Shown piece by piece: positions 7,985 through 16,737 of a DNA stretch of 53,599 bases. A program made the translations under genes and the position numbers. The stretch is taken from contig NZ_JALDSX010000025.1 of the NCBI RefSeq assembly GCF_022748595.1, forward strand, positions 1 through 53,599, in the 5' to 3' direction. A model generated the notes under the pieces. It saw only the letters and a list, made by a program, of their open reading frames with translations, was not told the DNA's origin and ran no database searches. The DNA comes from Brevibacterium sp. ZH18 (GTDB lineage Bacteria > Actinomycetota > Actinomycetes > Actinomycetales > Brevibacteriaceae). How positions within the stretch are numbered: position 1 is the first letter of the stretch; each line of letters begins with the position of its first letter.

Positions 7985-9336
7985 TTCGACTCTCCCTTGT
8001 CCGCACGTGCGTCCGCTGTGTCGGCCTCTGCCGTCGCAGGGCTCACAGTGTCGGCCTCGGCTTCTGCGGCGGGCTCGGAGCCGCTCGCTTTCGCGTCGGC
8101 TCTGTCCGACTCTCTCTGGTCTCTGGCCTCGATGCGCGTGGCACGCTTCATGGCCGCACGCTTCCGGCTGCGGTCCTTGCGAATCTTGCGCTTGCGTCCG
8201 CGAATGCCGACCGCCTCGCCGACAGCGTCGAAGTTCGAGAGCTCAGGATCGGCGACCTTGCGCGAGCTGAGGAAGATCCAGAGGACTGCAATGACCGCGA
8301 CGACCGTGTCGACGATGACGCCGATGATGCCGAGGTGGGCGATGCCTGCGGCGACGCCGCCGACGATTCCGGCTGCTGGAATGGTGAACAGCCAACCGGA
8401 GGCAATCCGCCCGGCAGTCGACCACTTCACGTCTGCGCCCTTGCGGCCCAGTCCCGAGCCCAGCACCGAGCCCGAAGCGACCTGGGTCGTCGACAGCGCG
8501 AAGCCCAGGTGTGAGGAAGCGAGGATGGCGGCCGCCGTCGAGGTCTCTGCAGCCAGGCCCTGCGCGGGCTTGACCGTGGTGAGCTTGGTGCCGAGGGTGT
8601 CGATGATCCGCCAGCCGCCCACATAGGTTCCGGCTGCGATGGCGAACGCACAGCAGAAGATGACCCACAGATGCGGCCCGGTCCCGTGCGCCTGCAGGTT
8701 CGCGGAGACCAGGACGAGCGTGATGACGCCCATGGTCTTCTGCGCATCGTTGGTTCCATGCGCGAGTGCGACCAGGGATGAGCTGAAGATCTGTCCGTAT
8801 TTGAATGGTCCTCGGTGGGCGGTTTTGCCCTCACCGTTTCGCTTGGTGATGGCGTAGGCCAGGCGCGTGCACAGATAGGCGCTGATGCCCGCGATGATCG
8901 GAGCTGCGAGGGCAGGCAGGACCACTTTGGACATGAAGACGCCGAAGTCGACGGAGTTGAGTCCCGCCCCGACGATCGCCGCACCGATCAGACCGCCGAA
9001 CAGCGCGTGCGAAGACGACGACGGCAGACCGAAGCGCCAGGTCGCCATGTTCCAGATGATCGCGCCGATGAGCCCGGCCAGAATGAAGTCCGGAGTGATC
9101 TGGACTCCTCCATCACCTTCTTTGATGATGCCGCCGGAGATCGTCTTCGCGACCTCCGTGGAGAGGAAGGCGCCGACGAGGTTGAGCAGCGCCGCCAGGG
9201 TCACTGCCGTCTTCGGCTTGATCGCACCAGTGGCGATCGGTGTTGCCATGGCATTGGCAGTGTCATGAAAGCCGTTGGTGAAGTCAAAGAACAGTGCCAA
9301 AACGATGACCAGCACGACGACGAAGATGATTTCCAC
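7981..9336 (-). CDS. pit: PiT-family inorganic phosphate transporter
   Basis: This is a low-affinity, cation-coupled inorganic phosphate permease of the inner membrane. Both halves of the family signature are present: DFTNGFHDTANAMATPIATGAIKP (residues ~18-41) and ALAHGTNDAQKTMGVI in the second repeat, plus FGLPSSSSHALFGG. About ten membrane helices are visible up to residue ~355. The last ~95 residues are an unusual charged tail, first very basic (RKRKIRKDRSRKRAAMKR) and then Ala/Glu/Asp-rich, probably cytoplasmic and disordered. The gene is first of a two-gene unit with the coupled 77-residue membrane protein. Confidence 0.93.
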   Translation of the reverse strand: MEIIFVVVLVIVLALFFDFTNGFHDTANAMATPIATGAIKPKTAVTLAALLNLVGAFLSTEVAKTISGGIIKEGDGGVQITPDFILAGLIGAIIWNMATWRFGLPSSSSHALFGGLIGAAIVGAGLNSVDFGVFMSKVVLPALAAPIIAGISAYLCTRLAYAITKRNGEGKTAHRGPFKYGQIFSSSLVALAHGTNDAQKTMGVITLVLVSANLQAHGTGPHLWVIFCCAFAIAAGTYVGGWRIIDTLGTKLTTVKPAQGLAAETSTAAAILASSHLGFALSTTQVASGSVLGSGLGRKGADVKWSTAGRIASGWLFTIPAAGIVGGVAAGIAHLGIIGVIVDTVVAVIAVLWIFLSSRKVADPELSNFDAVGEAVGIRGRKRKIRKDRSRKRAAMKRATRIEARDQRESDRADAKASGSEPAAEAEADTVSPATAEADTADARADKGESK

Positions 9337-9524
9337 TAAGCGACCTTGGATGTAGACACAATTCGGACCGTGGATGATTTAGCTGCGGACAGCGACCTCA
9401 ATCGTGAAGAGTCTACAGTCTAATCAGCAGGAACTTCACCTACTATTCTTGCCTACGTCGTCCACGACTTGCTTCGTTCATTTCTGAGCTGGCCAAACGC
9501 CTCGACGGCGGCAGAGAAAGTATC

Positions 9525-9579
9525 CGTCTTCACACTCCGTCTTCACACCCTGGCATCACACCCTGTCTTCACACCTCGC
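9525..9579. repeat. Imperfect TCTTCACAC repeat in the pit/aminotransferase gap
   Basis: Four imperfect copies of a 12-16 bp unit containing TCTTCACACC or ATCACACC occur in a row. On the minus strand they follow the aminotransferase stop codon by about 40 bases. The rest of the 9337-9616 gap shows no gene. Confidence 0.5.
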
Positions 9580-9616
9580 CGAGGCGGTCGACCATTCGCG
9601 TAGACCGCGCCGTTGG

Positions 9617-11050
9617 TCAGCCGACGAATCCGTCGGCGATCGTCAGGGCTTTGTCGAGCACGTCGAGTCCGAAGCGGACGTCCGCGTCTGGAGTGTTCAA
9701 CGGCGGAACAACATGGATCCGGTTGAAGTTCGCAAACGGCAGCACTCCCCCGGCTTTCATGGCGCCGATGACCTGGTTCATCTCCGGCGAGCTGCCGCCG
9801 TACGCGGCCAATGGCTCCTTCGTCGCCTGATCCTTGACGAGCTCAACGGCCCAGAAGCATCCCATGCCGCGGACTTCGCCGATCGCAGGATGCCGCTGCG
9901 CCATATCGCGCAGAGCCGGGCCGATGACGTCTCGGCCGAGGCGGTCGGCGTTCTCGATCATTCCCTCTTCGTCCATGGCGTTGATCGTCGCGACCGCTGC
10001 CGCACAGGCCAGAGGATGACCGGAGTAGGTCAGTCCACCTGGGTAGACGCGGTCTCGGAAGGTCTCGAAGATCGCGGTGGAGATCGCGACACCACCGAGC
10101 GGCACATAGCCCGAGTTCACGCCCTTGGCAAAGGTGATGAGATCCGGGGTGACGTCCCAGTGGTCGACGGCGAACCAGCGTCCGGTCCGACCGAAACCGG
10201 CCATCACCTCGTCGGCGATATAGACGATGCCATAGCGGGAGGTCAGCTCTCGCACACCCTCGAGGTATCCAGCCGGCGGCCCGTAGATCCCGGCGGTGCC
10301 CGGCACGGTTTCGAGGATGAGTGCGGCGATGTTGTTCGGGCCCTCGAGCGTGATCATGTCCTCGAGGTGCTGCAGCGCTCGCTGCGTCTCCTCTGCCTCG
10401 GTGGTGGAGCCGAAGTAGGAGCGGTACTGGTAGGCGGGCATGAAGTGGACGATGCCTTCGGCCGAGTAGTCATTGGCGAACCGGCGCGGGTCGCCCGTGA
10501 CGTTGACGGCCAGCTGGGTGCCGCCGTGATAGCTCCGGTAGGCGGAGAGCACTTTGGTCCGTCCCGTGTGCAGTCGGGCCATGCGGATCGCGTGCTCGTT
10601 CGCGTCAGCGCCGCCGTTGGTGAAGAACACGTGATCAAGGTCGCCGGGGGTGCGGTCGGTGATGAGCCGGGCAGCCTCGGAGCGGGCATCGTTGACGTGC
10701 TGCGGGGCGATCGTGCACAGCTTCGCTGCCTGTTCCTGAATCGCGGCAACGACCTTCGGGTGCTGGTGTCCGATGTTCGTGTTCACCAGCTGCGAGGACA
10801 TGTCGAGCAGCTTCCGCCCCTCGCCGTCCCAGATGTAGGGGCCTTCGGCGGCAACGACGGTCATCGGATCGAACGGCCCCTGCGCCTGCCAGGAGTGGAA
10901 TACGTGCGCGCGGTCGAGGTCGTGGGCTCGCTGTCCCGCGTCGAGGAGTTCCGGAGTGATCGCCCGGTCCGGTCCGTCATGCCCCCGCTCGGAGACGCCG
11001 ACGCCGTCGAGCTCTCGGTCGAGCTGTTCTGTTGTATTCATCGTGGTCAT
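9617..11050 (-). CDS. Class III PLP-dependent aminotransferase (taurine/beta-alanine/polyamine type)
   Basis: This cytoplasmic aminotransferase of fold type I, class III, transfers an omega-amino group to pyruvate or a similar acceptor. Visible features are FFTNGGADANEHAIRMAR (cofactor phosphate region, ~142), YRSYHGGT (~171), the DEVMAGFGRTGRWFA block with Asp280, and Lys309 in ITFAKGVNSGYVPLGGV as the PLP Schiff base. The N-terminal segment SSQLVNTNIGHQHPKVVAA is like that of taurine-pyruvate aminotransferases, but annotation of the substrate from sequence alone is unreliable in this class. The gene is divergent from a PucR regulator, which suggests control by a small nitrogen compound. ATG 11050 has a GGAGG site. 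Confidence 0.9.
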   Translation of the reverse strand: MTTMNTTEQLDRELDGVGVSERGHDGPDRAITPELLDAGQRAHDLDRAHVFHSWQAQGPFDPMTVVAAEGPYIWDGEGRKLLDMSSQLVNTNIGHQHPKVVAAIQEQAAKLCTIAPQHVNDARSEAARLITDRTPGDLDHVFFTNGGADANEHAIRMARLHTGRTKVLSAYRSYHGGTQLAVNVTGDPRRFANDYSAEGIVHFMPAYQYRSYFGSTTEAEETQRALQHLEDMITLEGPNNIAALILETVPGTAGIYGPPAGYLEGVRELTSRYGIVYIADEVMAGFGRTGRWFAVDHWDVTPDLITFAKGVNSGYVPLGGVAISTAIFETFRDRVYPGGLTYSGHPLACAAAVATINAMDEEGMIENADRLGRDVIGPALRDMAQRHPAIGEVRGMGCFWAVELVKDQATKEPLAAYGGSSPEMNQVIGAMKAGGVLPFANFNRIHVVPPLNTPDADVRFGLDVLDKALTIADGFVG

Positions 11051-11167
11051 GGTCTGTCACCCTCCGAGAGTTCGTGATTGTCCGCCGAGGCGGGCCGAGG
11101 CTCTGCTTTCACATCGACGTGCGATCAGGGCCCGGTACTCATTCAATGGTGTGCCAGTCGAGCCGAA

Positions 11168-11189
11168 TTGACCATGATCAGACTGTCAA
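11168..11189. promoter_or_regulatory. Inverted repeat TTGAC-N12-GTCAA in the divergent promoter
   Basis: TTGAC (11168-11172) and GTCAA (11185-11189) are inverted around a TGATCA core in the aminotransferase/pucR intergenic region. It is a possible second regulator site or part of the promoter; chance is not excluded. Confidence 0.35.
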
Positions 11190-11205
11190 TATCTGCGCTA
11201 TTCCC

Positions 11206-11220
11206 TTTACACTATGTAAA
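11206..11220. promoter_or_regulatory. 15-bp palindrome TTTAC-N5-GTAAA, candidate PucR operator
   Basis: TTTACACTATGTAAA has perfect 5-bp arms and lies 36 bases before the pucR start and 155 bases from the aminotransferase start, in the only AT-rich part of the shared promoter. I infer autoregulation and control of the aminotransferase by PucR; there is no direct proof. Confidence 0.5.
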
Positions 11221-11256
11221 CGACATTGTGACCACCGCCGAGGAGGCATCCGCCCA

Positions 11257-12861
11257 ATGGAGGATCTGCTGCCCGAGGCATCCGACCTGACGGTCGCCCG
11301 CCTACTCGACGTCGACGAGATCCGCCGGGGTGACCCAGAGGTCATCTCCGGCGCAGACCGCCTCGACCGCACCGTGCGGTGGGTCCACATCGCCGATTCG
11401 GAGAACGTCGACCAGTTCCTCGAAGGCGGCGAGCTCGTGCTCAGCACCGGCCTGTCCTTCCGGTCATCAGCGAAGTCAACAGCGATATTCCTCGACCAGC
11501 TCGAATCGGCATCCGCCGCAGGGGCGATCATCGAGCTCATCGACGATGCGGGTCGGGCAGATGACGCTGCCGTCAGGACCGTTCGGGCCGCGGCACGAAG
11601 TCGAGACATGCCGATCATCGTCCTGCGCCGACGCATCAAATTCGTCCGCGTCACGCAGATCGCCCATCAGGAACTGCTCAACCGTCAGCTCGCCCGTGTC
11701 GAACACGCGCGCACCGTCCACGAGGTCTTCACCCAGCTCAGCCTCGAAAGCGCAGGGCCCCAGGAGATCGTGGACCGGACAGCGGAGCTGCTGGACTCGC
11801 CCGTCACGCTCGAGGACGTCAGCCATCGCCTGCTCGCCCGCTCCGGCGGAAGGGCCGCGCCCGCACAGGGTCGCCGGACAGACACGGCAGGGAAGGACCG
11901 CCTCGGCGAGGATGAGCGCCGACTGCAGACACCCGTGGGGCTGCGGGACCGGCGATGGGGCCGGCTGCTCGCGCCTGACCTCTCAGCCTCCAACGAGGAA
12001 GCCGCGCAGGTCATCGAGCGTGCTGCGCAGGCGCTGACATTGGCACGGATGGCCGAGCGCGACGAACAGGACCTCCTCGTCCAGGCACAGGGCGGACTGA
12101 TCCGCGAGATCCTCGAATCCACTGAGCTCGACGAGGAACAGGTCCGTGAGCGGGCGAGCGCGCTCGGCTTCGCACCGCGCAGCCACATGATCCCTGTGGT
12201 CGTCCGCGTCGACCGCAGTGCCTCAACCGACCCCACCACCTTGCAGCTGCGGGAGCGCTCATTGCACCGCAGCTTCCTGTCCGCCGCGGACGAGCTGCGG
12301 TGCTCCACCCTCTCGGCGGGTCTGCAGTCGGGGTCATTCGGGGTCGTGGTGGCACCGTCTGCGGGTGTCGACGAGGGCACGATCCTCGAGCGTCTGCTCG
12401 CCGGCGTATCTGCGCAGGACACCACCGTGGGCGTCGGTCGCTCCAGCAGGTCGCTCGTCGATGCCGTGGTGCACCTCGATTCGGCAATGCAGGTCGCCGA
12501 GATGGCTTCGACCCTGGAGATGCGGCAGCAGCCGTACTACCGCTTCTCCGATGTCCGACTGCGCGGCCTGATCTCCTCGCTGAGCGACGACCCGAGAGTG
12601 CGCGCCTTCGCCGAGGCGGAACTCGCCCCTCTGCTCGACGCCGCAAGCGGACAGGACGGAGAGGACATGATCGCGCTCCTGGAGAAGTTCCTGCGCCACG
12701 GCGGCAACAAATCAGCTCTCGCCCGGAGCGGCTTCCTGTCGCGGCCTGCCCTGTACGCACGGTTGGACAAGCTGCAGCAGAGGCTCGGCGTCTCGCTCGA
12801 TGATGCAGAGTCACGGACAGCACTCCATGTCGCCGTACTGTGGCTGCGCATGAATCGGTGA
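11257..12861 (+). CDS. PucR-family transcriptional regulator
   Basis: This 534-residue regulator has the PucR architecture. The N-terminal PucR domain (~residues 8-125) starts LTVARLLDVDEIRRGDPEVISGADRLDRTVRWVHI and contains ELVLSTGL. A central GGDEF-like region follows (~280-430), and a C-terminal HTH_30 domain (~470-530) has LLEKFLRHGGNKSALARSGFLSRPALYARLDKLQQRLG. PucR relatives respond to purines, amino acids or amines and usually control the neighbouring catabolic gene, here the divergent aminotransferase. ATG 11257 is chosen because AGGAGG stands at 11241-11246; an upstream in-frame extension to 11032 crosses the aminotransferase start and is rejected. Confidence 0.92.
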   Translation: MEDLLPEASDLTVARLLDVDEIRRGDPEVISGADRLDRTVRWVHIADSENVDQFLEGGELVLSTGLSFRSSAKSTAIFLDQLESASAAGAIIELIDDAGRADDAAVRTVRAAARSRDMPIIVLRRRIKFVRVTQIAHQELLNRQLARVEHARTVHEVFTQLSLESAGPQEIVDRTAELLDSPVTLEDVSHRLLARSGGRAAPAQGRRTDTAGKDRLGEDERRLQTPVGLRDRRWGRLLAPDLSASNEEAAQVIERAAQALTLARMAERDEQDLLVQAQGGLIREILESTELDEEQVRERASALGFAPRSHMIPVVVRVDRSASTDPTTLQLRERSLHRSFLSAADELRCSTLSAGLQSGSFGVVVAPSAGVDEGTILERLLAGVSAQDTTVGVGRSSRSLVDAVVHLDSAMQVAEMASTLEMRQQPYYRFSDVRLRGLISSLSDDPRVRAFAEAELAPLLDAASGQDGEDMIALLEKFLRHGGNKSALARSGFLSRPALYARLDKLQQRLGVSLDDAESRTALHVAVLWLRMNR

Positions 12862-12897
12862 AGGTGCTGAGGCGCATGTATCGGTGAAGGTGCTGAG
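12846..12897 (+). repeat. 26-bp tandem duplication covering the pucR stop codon
   Basis: Two 26-bp units, 12846-12871 and 12872-12897, differ at one base. The first contains the last codons of pucR (R-M-N-R) and its TGA; the second repeats them out of use as R-M-Y-R plus TGA. Confidence 0.9.
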
Positions 12898-12926
12898 GCG
12901 AGGGCGGCGAAGCCGCGAGCCTCAGC
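12892..12926. terminator. Hairpin between pucR and the convergent reductase gene
   Basis: GCTGAGGC (12892-12899) pairs with GCCTCAGC (12919-12926), and inside it GCGGC-GAA-GCCGC forms a second stem. There is no T-run, so this may be a bidirectional, partly Rho-independent terminator for two convergent genes. Its right arm includes the stop codon of the minus-strand gene. Confidence 0.5.
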
Positions 12927-13941
12927 CGATCAGTTGCCGGATGTGGTCCGTGACTGGAATTCCCAGCGCCTCGGCTTCAGCCCGGTTCGCATAGCGGCGG
13001 TCCCCCGGCATGCGCGTCATCCCGGACTCCCGCAGCAGGTCGATGAATCCTCGCACCCGCTCCGGATAGACACCGTTTCCTCCCCATTCGGGGTCGATGA
13101 CGATGTAGAGCTGCCCGGTCCGGAACGTGTGAGCTCCCTCGGGTGCTTCGGTGTCCACCTCAAAGCTGAAGCTGCCGCCGGTCAGCCCCGCGGCGAGGGT
13201 CTCGATCATGAATGACAGCAACGCGCCCTTGTGCCCGCCGAACGGGCGGATTCCGCCTCCGTCTAAGATCTCGGCAGGATCGTCAGACTCCTGACCGAAG
13301 CCGTCAACACCCGTCCCCGGCGGCACCGTCTCCCCACGCGCCGCGGCGAGCTGCAGATCGCCGTGGGACATCGACGATGTGGAGAAGTCGAAGACTGCCG
13401 GTTCATGGCCTGCGACCGGCGTCGCGTACCCGAAGGGGTTGGTGCTGAAGACCGGCCGAGTCGCTCCTTCCGGCACAACGGCGAGCTTGCCGCTGGCGAT
13501 CATGGCCATGGCGATGTTTCCACGTCTGGCGAATGGTTCGAGGTCGGGCCAGAGCGCGCTGAAATGGTGTGTCGCTCGAAGTGCGATGACTGCGACGCCT
13601 GACGCTTCGAGCGCGTCGGCAATCTGAGGCTGAGCGGCCTCCAGCGCCGGCTGCGCGAACCCGTTGGCACCGTCGACCCTAACGAAGGACGCGCCCACCG
13701 ATTCCACCCGTGGCTGCGCTCGACCGTCGGCCCATCCTCGGCTCAGCGAGTCGACGTACCCCTTCACCCTGAACACGCCGTGGCTCAGCGTTCCATCACG
13801 TTCGCACGAGGCACAGTTGAGCGCCAGCGTATGGGCCACCTCGGGAGCGGCGCCCGCCCGCTGCAGCGTCTCTTTGACAGCGATGACCAATCGCTCGAAT
13901 GAAATGCGCTCCCCGTGAGCGTCGTTGATCTCCTGAGCCAT
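12922..13941 (-). CDS. Ldh2/malate-lactate dehydrogenase-family reductase, probable delta1-pyrroline-2-carboxylate reductase
   Basis: This 339-residue NAD(P)H-dependent oxidoreductase has the Ldh2 fold, not the Rossmann type. Members reduce cyclic imines (delta1-pyrroline-2-carboxylate, delta1-piperideine-2-carboxylate) or oxidise malate, lactate or ureidoglycolate. Motifs include DGTLSHGVFRVKGYV (Ser53-His54), ATHHFSALWPDLEPFARRGNIAMAM (His125/126), STNPFGYATP and GHKGALLSFMIE. Next to proline racemase-family genes and an amino acid importer, a pyrroline-2-carboxylate reductase that makes L-proline fits best (known from trans-3-hydroxyproline catabolism). It is divergent from the ABC importer genes, and a palindromic operator lies 36 bases upstream of its start. 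Confidence 0.82.
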   Translation of the reverse strand: MAQEINDAHGERISFERLVIAVKETLQRAGAAPEVAHTLALNCASCERDGTLSHGVFRVKGYVDSLSRGWADGRAQPRVESVGASFVRVDGANGFAQPALEAAQPQIADALEASGVAVIALRATHHFSALWPDLEPFARRGNIAMAMIASGKLAVVPEGATRPVFSTNPFGYATPVAGHEPAVFDFSTSSMSHGDLQLAAARGETVPPGTGVDGFGQESDDPAEILDGGGIRPFGGHKGALLSFMIETLAAGLTGGSFSFEVDTEAPEGAHTFRTGQLYIVIDPEWGGNGVYPERVRGFIDLLRESGMTRMPGDRRYANRAEAEALGIPVTDHIRQLIG

Positions 13942-13976
13942 TTCAGTTTCCTCACTCTCAACCGGAAGATTCTCAT

Positions 13977-13989
13977 ATTGTCATACAAT
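13977..13989. promoter_or_regulatory. Candidate GntR/FCD operator 1
   Basis: ATTGTCATACAAT is a perfect ATTGT-N3-ACAAT palindrome, identical (as reverse complement) to the copy at 23056. It lies in the promoter of the Ldh2-type reductase, 36 bp from its start. FCD-type GntR regulators often bind TTGTAT-like palindromes of this size. Confidence 0.7.
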
Positions 13990-14083
13990 TTGGCGGCTCC
14001 GTGAGGGGATCACGCCGAGGTAACGCTTGAACGTCTATTTTACCTAAATGTGTCGCATCTCACCCTAACTCGTTATAGGCTCG

Positions 14084-14096
14084 ATTGTATGACACA
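14084..14096. promoter_or_regulatory. Candidate GntR/FCD operator 2 (near match)
   Basis: ATTGTATGACACA matches 11 of 13 positions of the palindrome found at 13977 and 23056, with the right half-site degraded. It stands 103 bp upstream of the start of the substrate-binding protein gene. Confidence 0.55.
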
Positions 14097-14198
14097 GGAC
14101 AGGCGCAATGTGTCGCTCCGAGTCCACAGCGGAGCCCTGTCGAATCTTGCAGATCTCGACCAATCGACCTTGTCGAGACGTGACGAAAAGAGACAAAG

Positions 14199-15041
14199 AT
14201 GTCCAAAACAAGTCAGATCATCATCGCGATCGTCGGTGTCATCGTCCTCGCGTTGGCCGGCGGCTACTTCGGAGCAGGCCTGCGCTCCAACAGCGGCGCG
14301 GGCGCAACCGAGAACGGAGCATGGATCAAGAAGATCAAGGACAGCGGAGAGCTGCGCGTCGGCATCGCATCAGCCCCTCCGATGACGGGTGAGCAGAAGG
14401 ACGGGAAGATGGGCGGGCCCAACGTGCTGCCGCTGCAGAACCTGGCCAAGGAGATGGGCGTGAAGTTCACTCCTGTCCCCGCGGAGTGGTCGAAGATGGT
14501 GTCCGGCCTGCAAGCGGATCGGTTCGACGTCGGTGCGTACCTCGACGCCACCTCGGAGCGGTCGCTGGCCATCCAGTTCACCGACCCCGTCTACACCTAC
14601 GAAGGCGTGTGGATCGTCAAGTCCGATTCCGGCATCAAGTCCACCGATGATGTCATCAAGGCGAAGAAGCCGGTTGCCGTGGCCTCGGGCACATCCTACG
14701 AACGCCGGGTCGTCGACCTGGGAGTCGACATCGTCAATGCCGAAGCGATCCCGCAGTCGATCACCGCGATGGAAGCCGGCCGTGCAGTCGCAGCGTTCGG
14801 TGACCTCCCGACCCTGGCGGATGCCGCTCAGAAGAACAAGTCACTGAAGATCGTCCGCCCGGAACCGGTCATCTTCAAGAGCGATTCGAACTACGGCGTC
14901 AGTGCTGACATCGACGAACGCTCGCTGCAGGTCATCAACATCGCCATTCAGAATGCGAAGAACGACGGCTCCTTCCAGGCGGCGCTGGACAAGGCTGGAG
15001 TGATCGGGCCCGACAACCTCGGCGACCTCGAAATGAAGTGA
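14199..15041 (+). CDS. ABC transporter substrate-binding protein, polar amino acid family
   Basis: This is the extracytoplasmic solute receptor of the importer encoded with the next two genes. It has an N-terminal membrane segment (IIIAIVGVIVLALAGGYFGAG, ~residues 6-28) without a lipobox Cys, so it is either secreted or held by an uncleaved anchor. The mature part is a type-3 solute-binding domain: IKDSGELRVGIASAPPMTG, the FDVGAYLDATSERSLAIQFTDPVYTYEGVWIV block and VAVASGTSYERRV. The ligand is probably an amino or imino acid, from the family and the neighbouring catabolic genes. An operator-like site lies upstream. Confidence 0.9.
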   Translation: MSKTSQIIIAIVGVIVLALAGGYFGAGLRSNSGAGATENGAWIKKIKDSGELRVGIASAPPMTGEQKDGKMGGPNVLPLQNLAKEMGVKFTPVPAEWSKMVSGLQADRFDVGAYLDATSERSLAIQFTDPVYTYEGVWIVKSDSGIKSTDDVIKAKKPVAVASGTSYERRVVDLGVDIVNAEAIPQSITAMEAGRAVAAFGDLPTLADAAQKNKSLKIVRPEPVIFKSDSNYGVSADIDERSLQVINIAIQNAKNDGSFQAALDKAGVIGPDNLGDLEMK

Positions 15042-15072
15042 CCGATCCGGCCCCTGGAAGAAGGGAATTCTC

Positions 15073-15810
15073 ATGAATTACACGTTCGACTGGAGCGTGG
15101 TCACGAACAACTTTCCACGGTTGCTCGAAGGCCTCCTCCTGACCGTGGAGATATCGGTCATCGTCATCATCCTCAGCATGGTCCTGGCCATTCCTGTGGC
15201 TCTGCTGCGCATGTCCAACATCGAGGTGGTGCGGTGGATCGCACAGCTCTACATCGAGATCTTCCGCTGCACCCCGCTTCTCGTGCAGCTGTTCTGGGTC
15301 TACTACGCATTGCCGACTCTGACCGGGATCACCATTCCCGGCACGATCTCGGCGGTCATCGCACTGACGCTCAACCTCACCGCGTTCATGGCGGAGGCCT
15401 ACCGCAGCGGATTCCAGGCAGTTCCTCCTGAACAGGTCGAAGCAGGCAAGATGCTGCGCCTAACCAGGTTCCAGCAGATCCGTCACATCATCGTTCCGCA
15501 GGCACTCAAGCAGCAGCTGCCGGTGATCATGTCGCTCGACATCTCACTGTTCAAGGACACCGCCCTGGTGTCCACGATCGCAGTGGCGGATCTGATGTTC
15601 ACGGCGAACAAGATCTCCACCGAGTCCTACCGGGCACTGGAGATCCTGACAGTCGCTGCGCTCATGTACTTCCTCATCGCGTTCCCCGCTTCGCTCATCC
15701 TGAGCAAGATCGAACGCAACATGATGGAGACGGGCAATGTGCGCGGCACTCGCCGGAAGAGCTTGGCGGCGCAGATGATTCCAGCAACGAAGGTCGAGGT
15801 CAAACCATGA
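15073..15810 (+). CDS. ABC transporter permease, polar amino acid family
   Basis: This 245-residue inner-membrane subunit is of the HisM/GlnP type. It has about five membrane segments; RCTPLLVQLFWVYYALP and EAYRSGFQAVPPEQVEAGKMLRLTRFQQIRHIIVPQALKQQLP include the EAA loop that contacts the ATPase. A single permease gene suggests a homodimeric channel. It starts 31 bases after the receptor gene, and its TGA overlaps the ATG of the ATPase gene, so the two are translationally coupled. Its C-terminus is basic and polar, which is ordinary. Confidence 0.93.
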   Translation: MNYTFDWSVVTNNFPRLLEGLLLTVEISVIVIILSMVLAIPVALLRMSNIEVVRWIAQLYIEIFRCTPLLVQLFWVYYALPTLTGITIPGTISAVIALTLNLTAFMAEAYRSGFQAVPPEQVEAGKMLRLTRFQQIRHIIVPQALKQQLPVIMSLDISLFKDTALVSTIAVADLMFTANKISTESYRALEILTVAALMYFLIAFPASLILSKIERNMMETGNVRGTRRKSLAAQMIPATKVEVKP

Positions 15811-16610
15811 GTGAGAACTCTGCCGCCCACACCGGGTCGCACAGGGACATCACCGCGAAGTCCGGTGATGTGCTCGTGTCCTGCCGTGGGCTGAAGAAGA
15901 GCTTCGGCGACCGTGAGGTCATGAAGAGCATCGACTTCGACATGCTCGCCGGCGACATCACCGTCATCATCGGCAGGTCGGGATCGGGCAAGTCCACGCT
16001 GCTGCGTGCCATCGCCGGACTCACCGACCCCGATGATGGCACGATGACCTTCGACGGCGAAGTCGTGTTCGAGGATTCGAAGCGCACTCCGGCTTGGAAG
16101 CAGGTCGACTCCCACGTCGGCATGATCTTCCAGAGCTACACCCTGTGGCCGCACATGGATGTACTCAAGAATCTGACTCTGGCCCCGCGGAAGCGGCTGG
16201 GCATGTCCGAGTCCGCGGCGCTGGAGCGCGCAGAGAAGGCCCTCGCCGAGGTGGGGATGTCCGACCACATCCACTCCCGTCCCAGCGAGCTCTCCGGTGG
16301 TGAGCGGCAACGCGTTGCGATCGCCCGTGCACTGATGATGCGACCGAAGCTTCTGCTGTGCGACGAGATCACGAGTGCACTCGACCCTCCGGTGGCCGCG
16401 GAGGTCCTCGACGTTCTGCGCAGGCTCAAAGAGGAGGAGGGCATTGCGGTCGCTCTTGTCACGCACGACATGGCTTTCGCGTCGAAGGCTGCGGACAGAG
16501 TGGTGTTCTTCCACGAGGGCGAGATCGCAGTGAACGCCACACCGGATGAAGCATTCAACAAGGCGGATGATCCCGAGCTCAAGAAGTTCATCGACGCAGT
16601 GCGGTTCTGA
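15807..16610 (+). CDS. ABC transporter ATP-binding protein, polar amino acid family
   Basis: This cytoplasmic ATPase of the importer is 267 residues long. Walker A is GRSGSGKST (~residue 57), the Q-loop is in VGMIFQSYTLWPHMDVLKNL, the signature is LSGGERQRVAIARAL, Walker B is LLLCDEITSALDP, and the H-loop is ALVTHDMAFA. One small oddity: ALDPPVAAEVL has Pro where most family members have Glu or Ala after the D-loop. It ends the operon, with a long hairpin 15 bases after the stop. Confidence 0.96.
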   Translation: MSENSAAHTGSHRDITAKSGDVLVSCRGLKKSFGDREVMKSIDFDMLAGDITVIIGRSGSGKSTLLRAIAGLTDPDDGTMTFDGEVVFEDSKRTPAWKQVDSHVGMIFQSYTLWPHMDVLKNLTLAPRKRLGMSESAALERAEKALAEVGMSDHIHSRPSELSGGERQRVAIARALMMRPKLLLCDEITSALDPPVAAEVLDVLRRLKEEEGIAVALVTHDMAFASKAADRVVFFHEGEIAVNATPDEAFNKADDPELKKFIDAVRF

Positions 16611-16625
16611 CCGTAATCTGAGGAC

Positions 16626-16673
16626 ACTGCCAAGGGCCGGAACCCCATCGTCGGGGTTCCGGCCCTTGGCAGT
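16626..16673 (+). terminator. Long perfect hairpin after the ABC importer operon
   Basis: Two 21-base arms (16626-16646 and 16653-16673) are perfectly complementary across a 6-base loop. No T-run follows, so the structure may stabilise the mRNA end or stop transcription bidirectionally instead of acting as a classical terminator. Confidence 0.75.
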
Positions 16674-16737
16674 TCACGGAAGCAGGCCCTTGCGCGTGCT
16701 TGTCCCAGGGCGCCCATCTCGCTTGCAGCAATCCCCG

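Noticed and set aside
11032..11256. Extension of the pucR frame upstream
   Set aside because: It would cross the start of the divergent aminotransferase and the shared promoter; AGGAGG at 11241 fixes the start at 11257.
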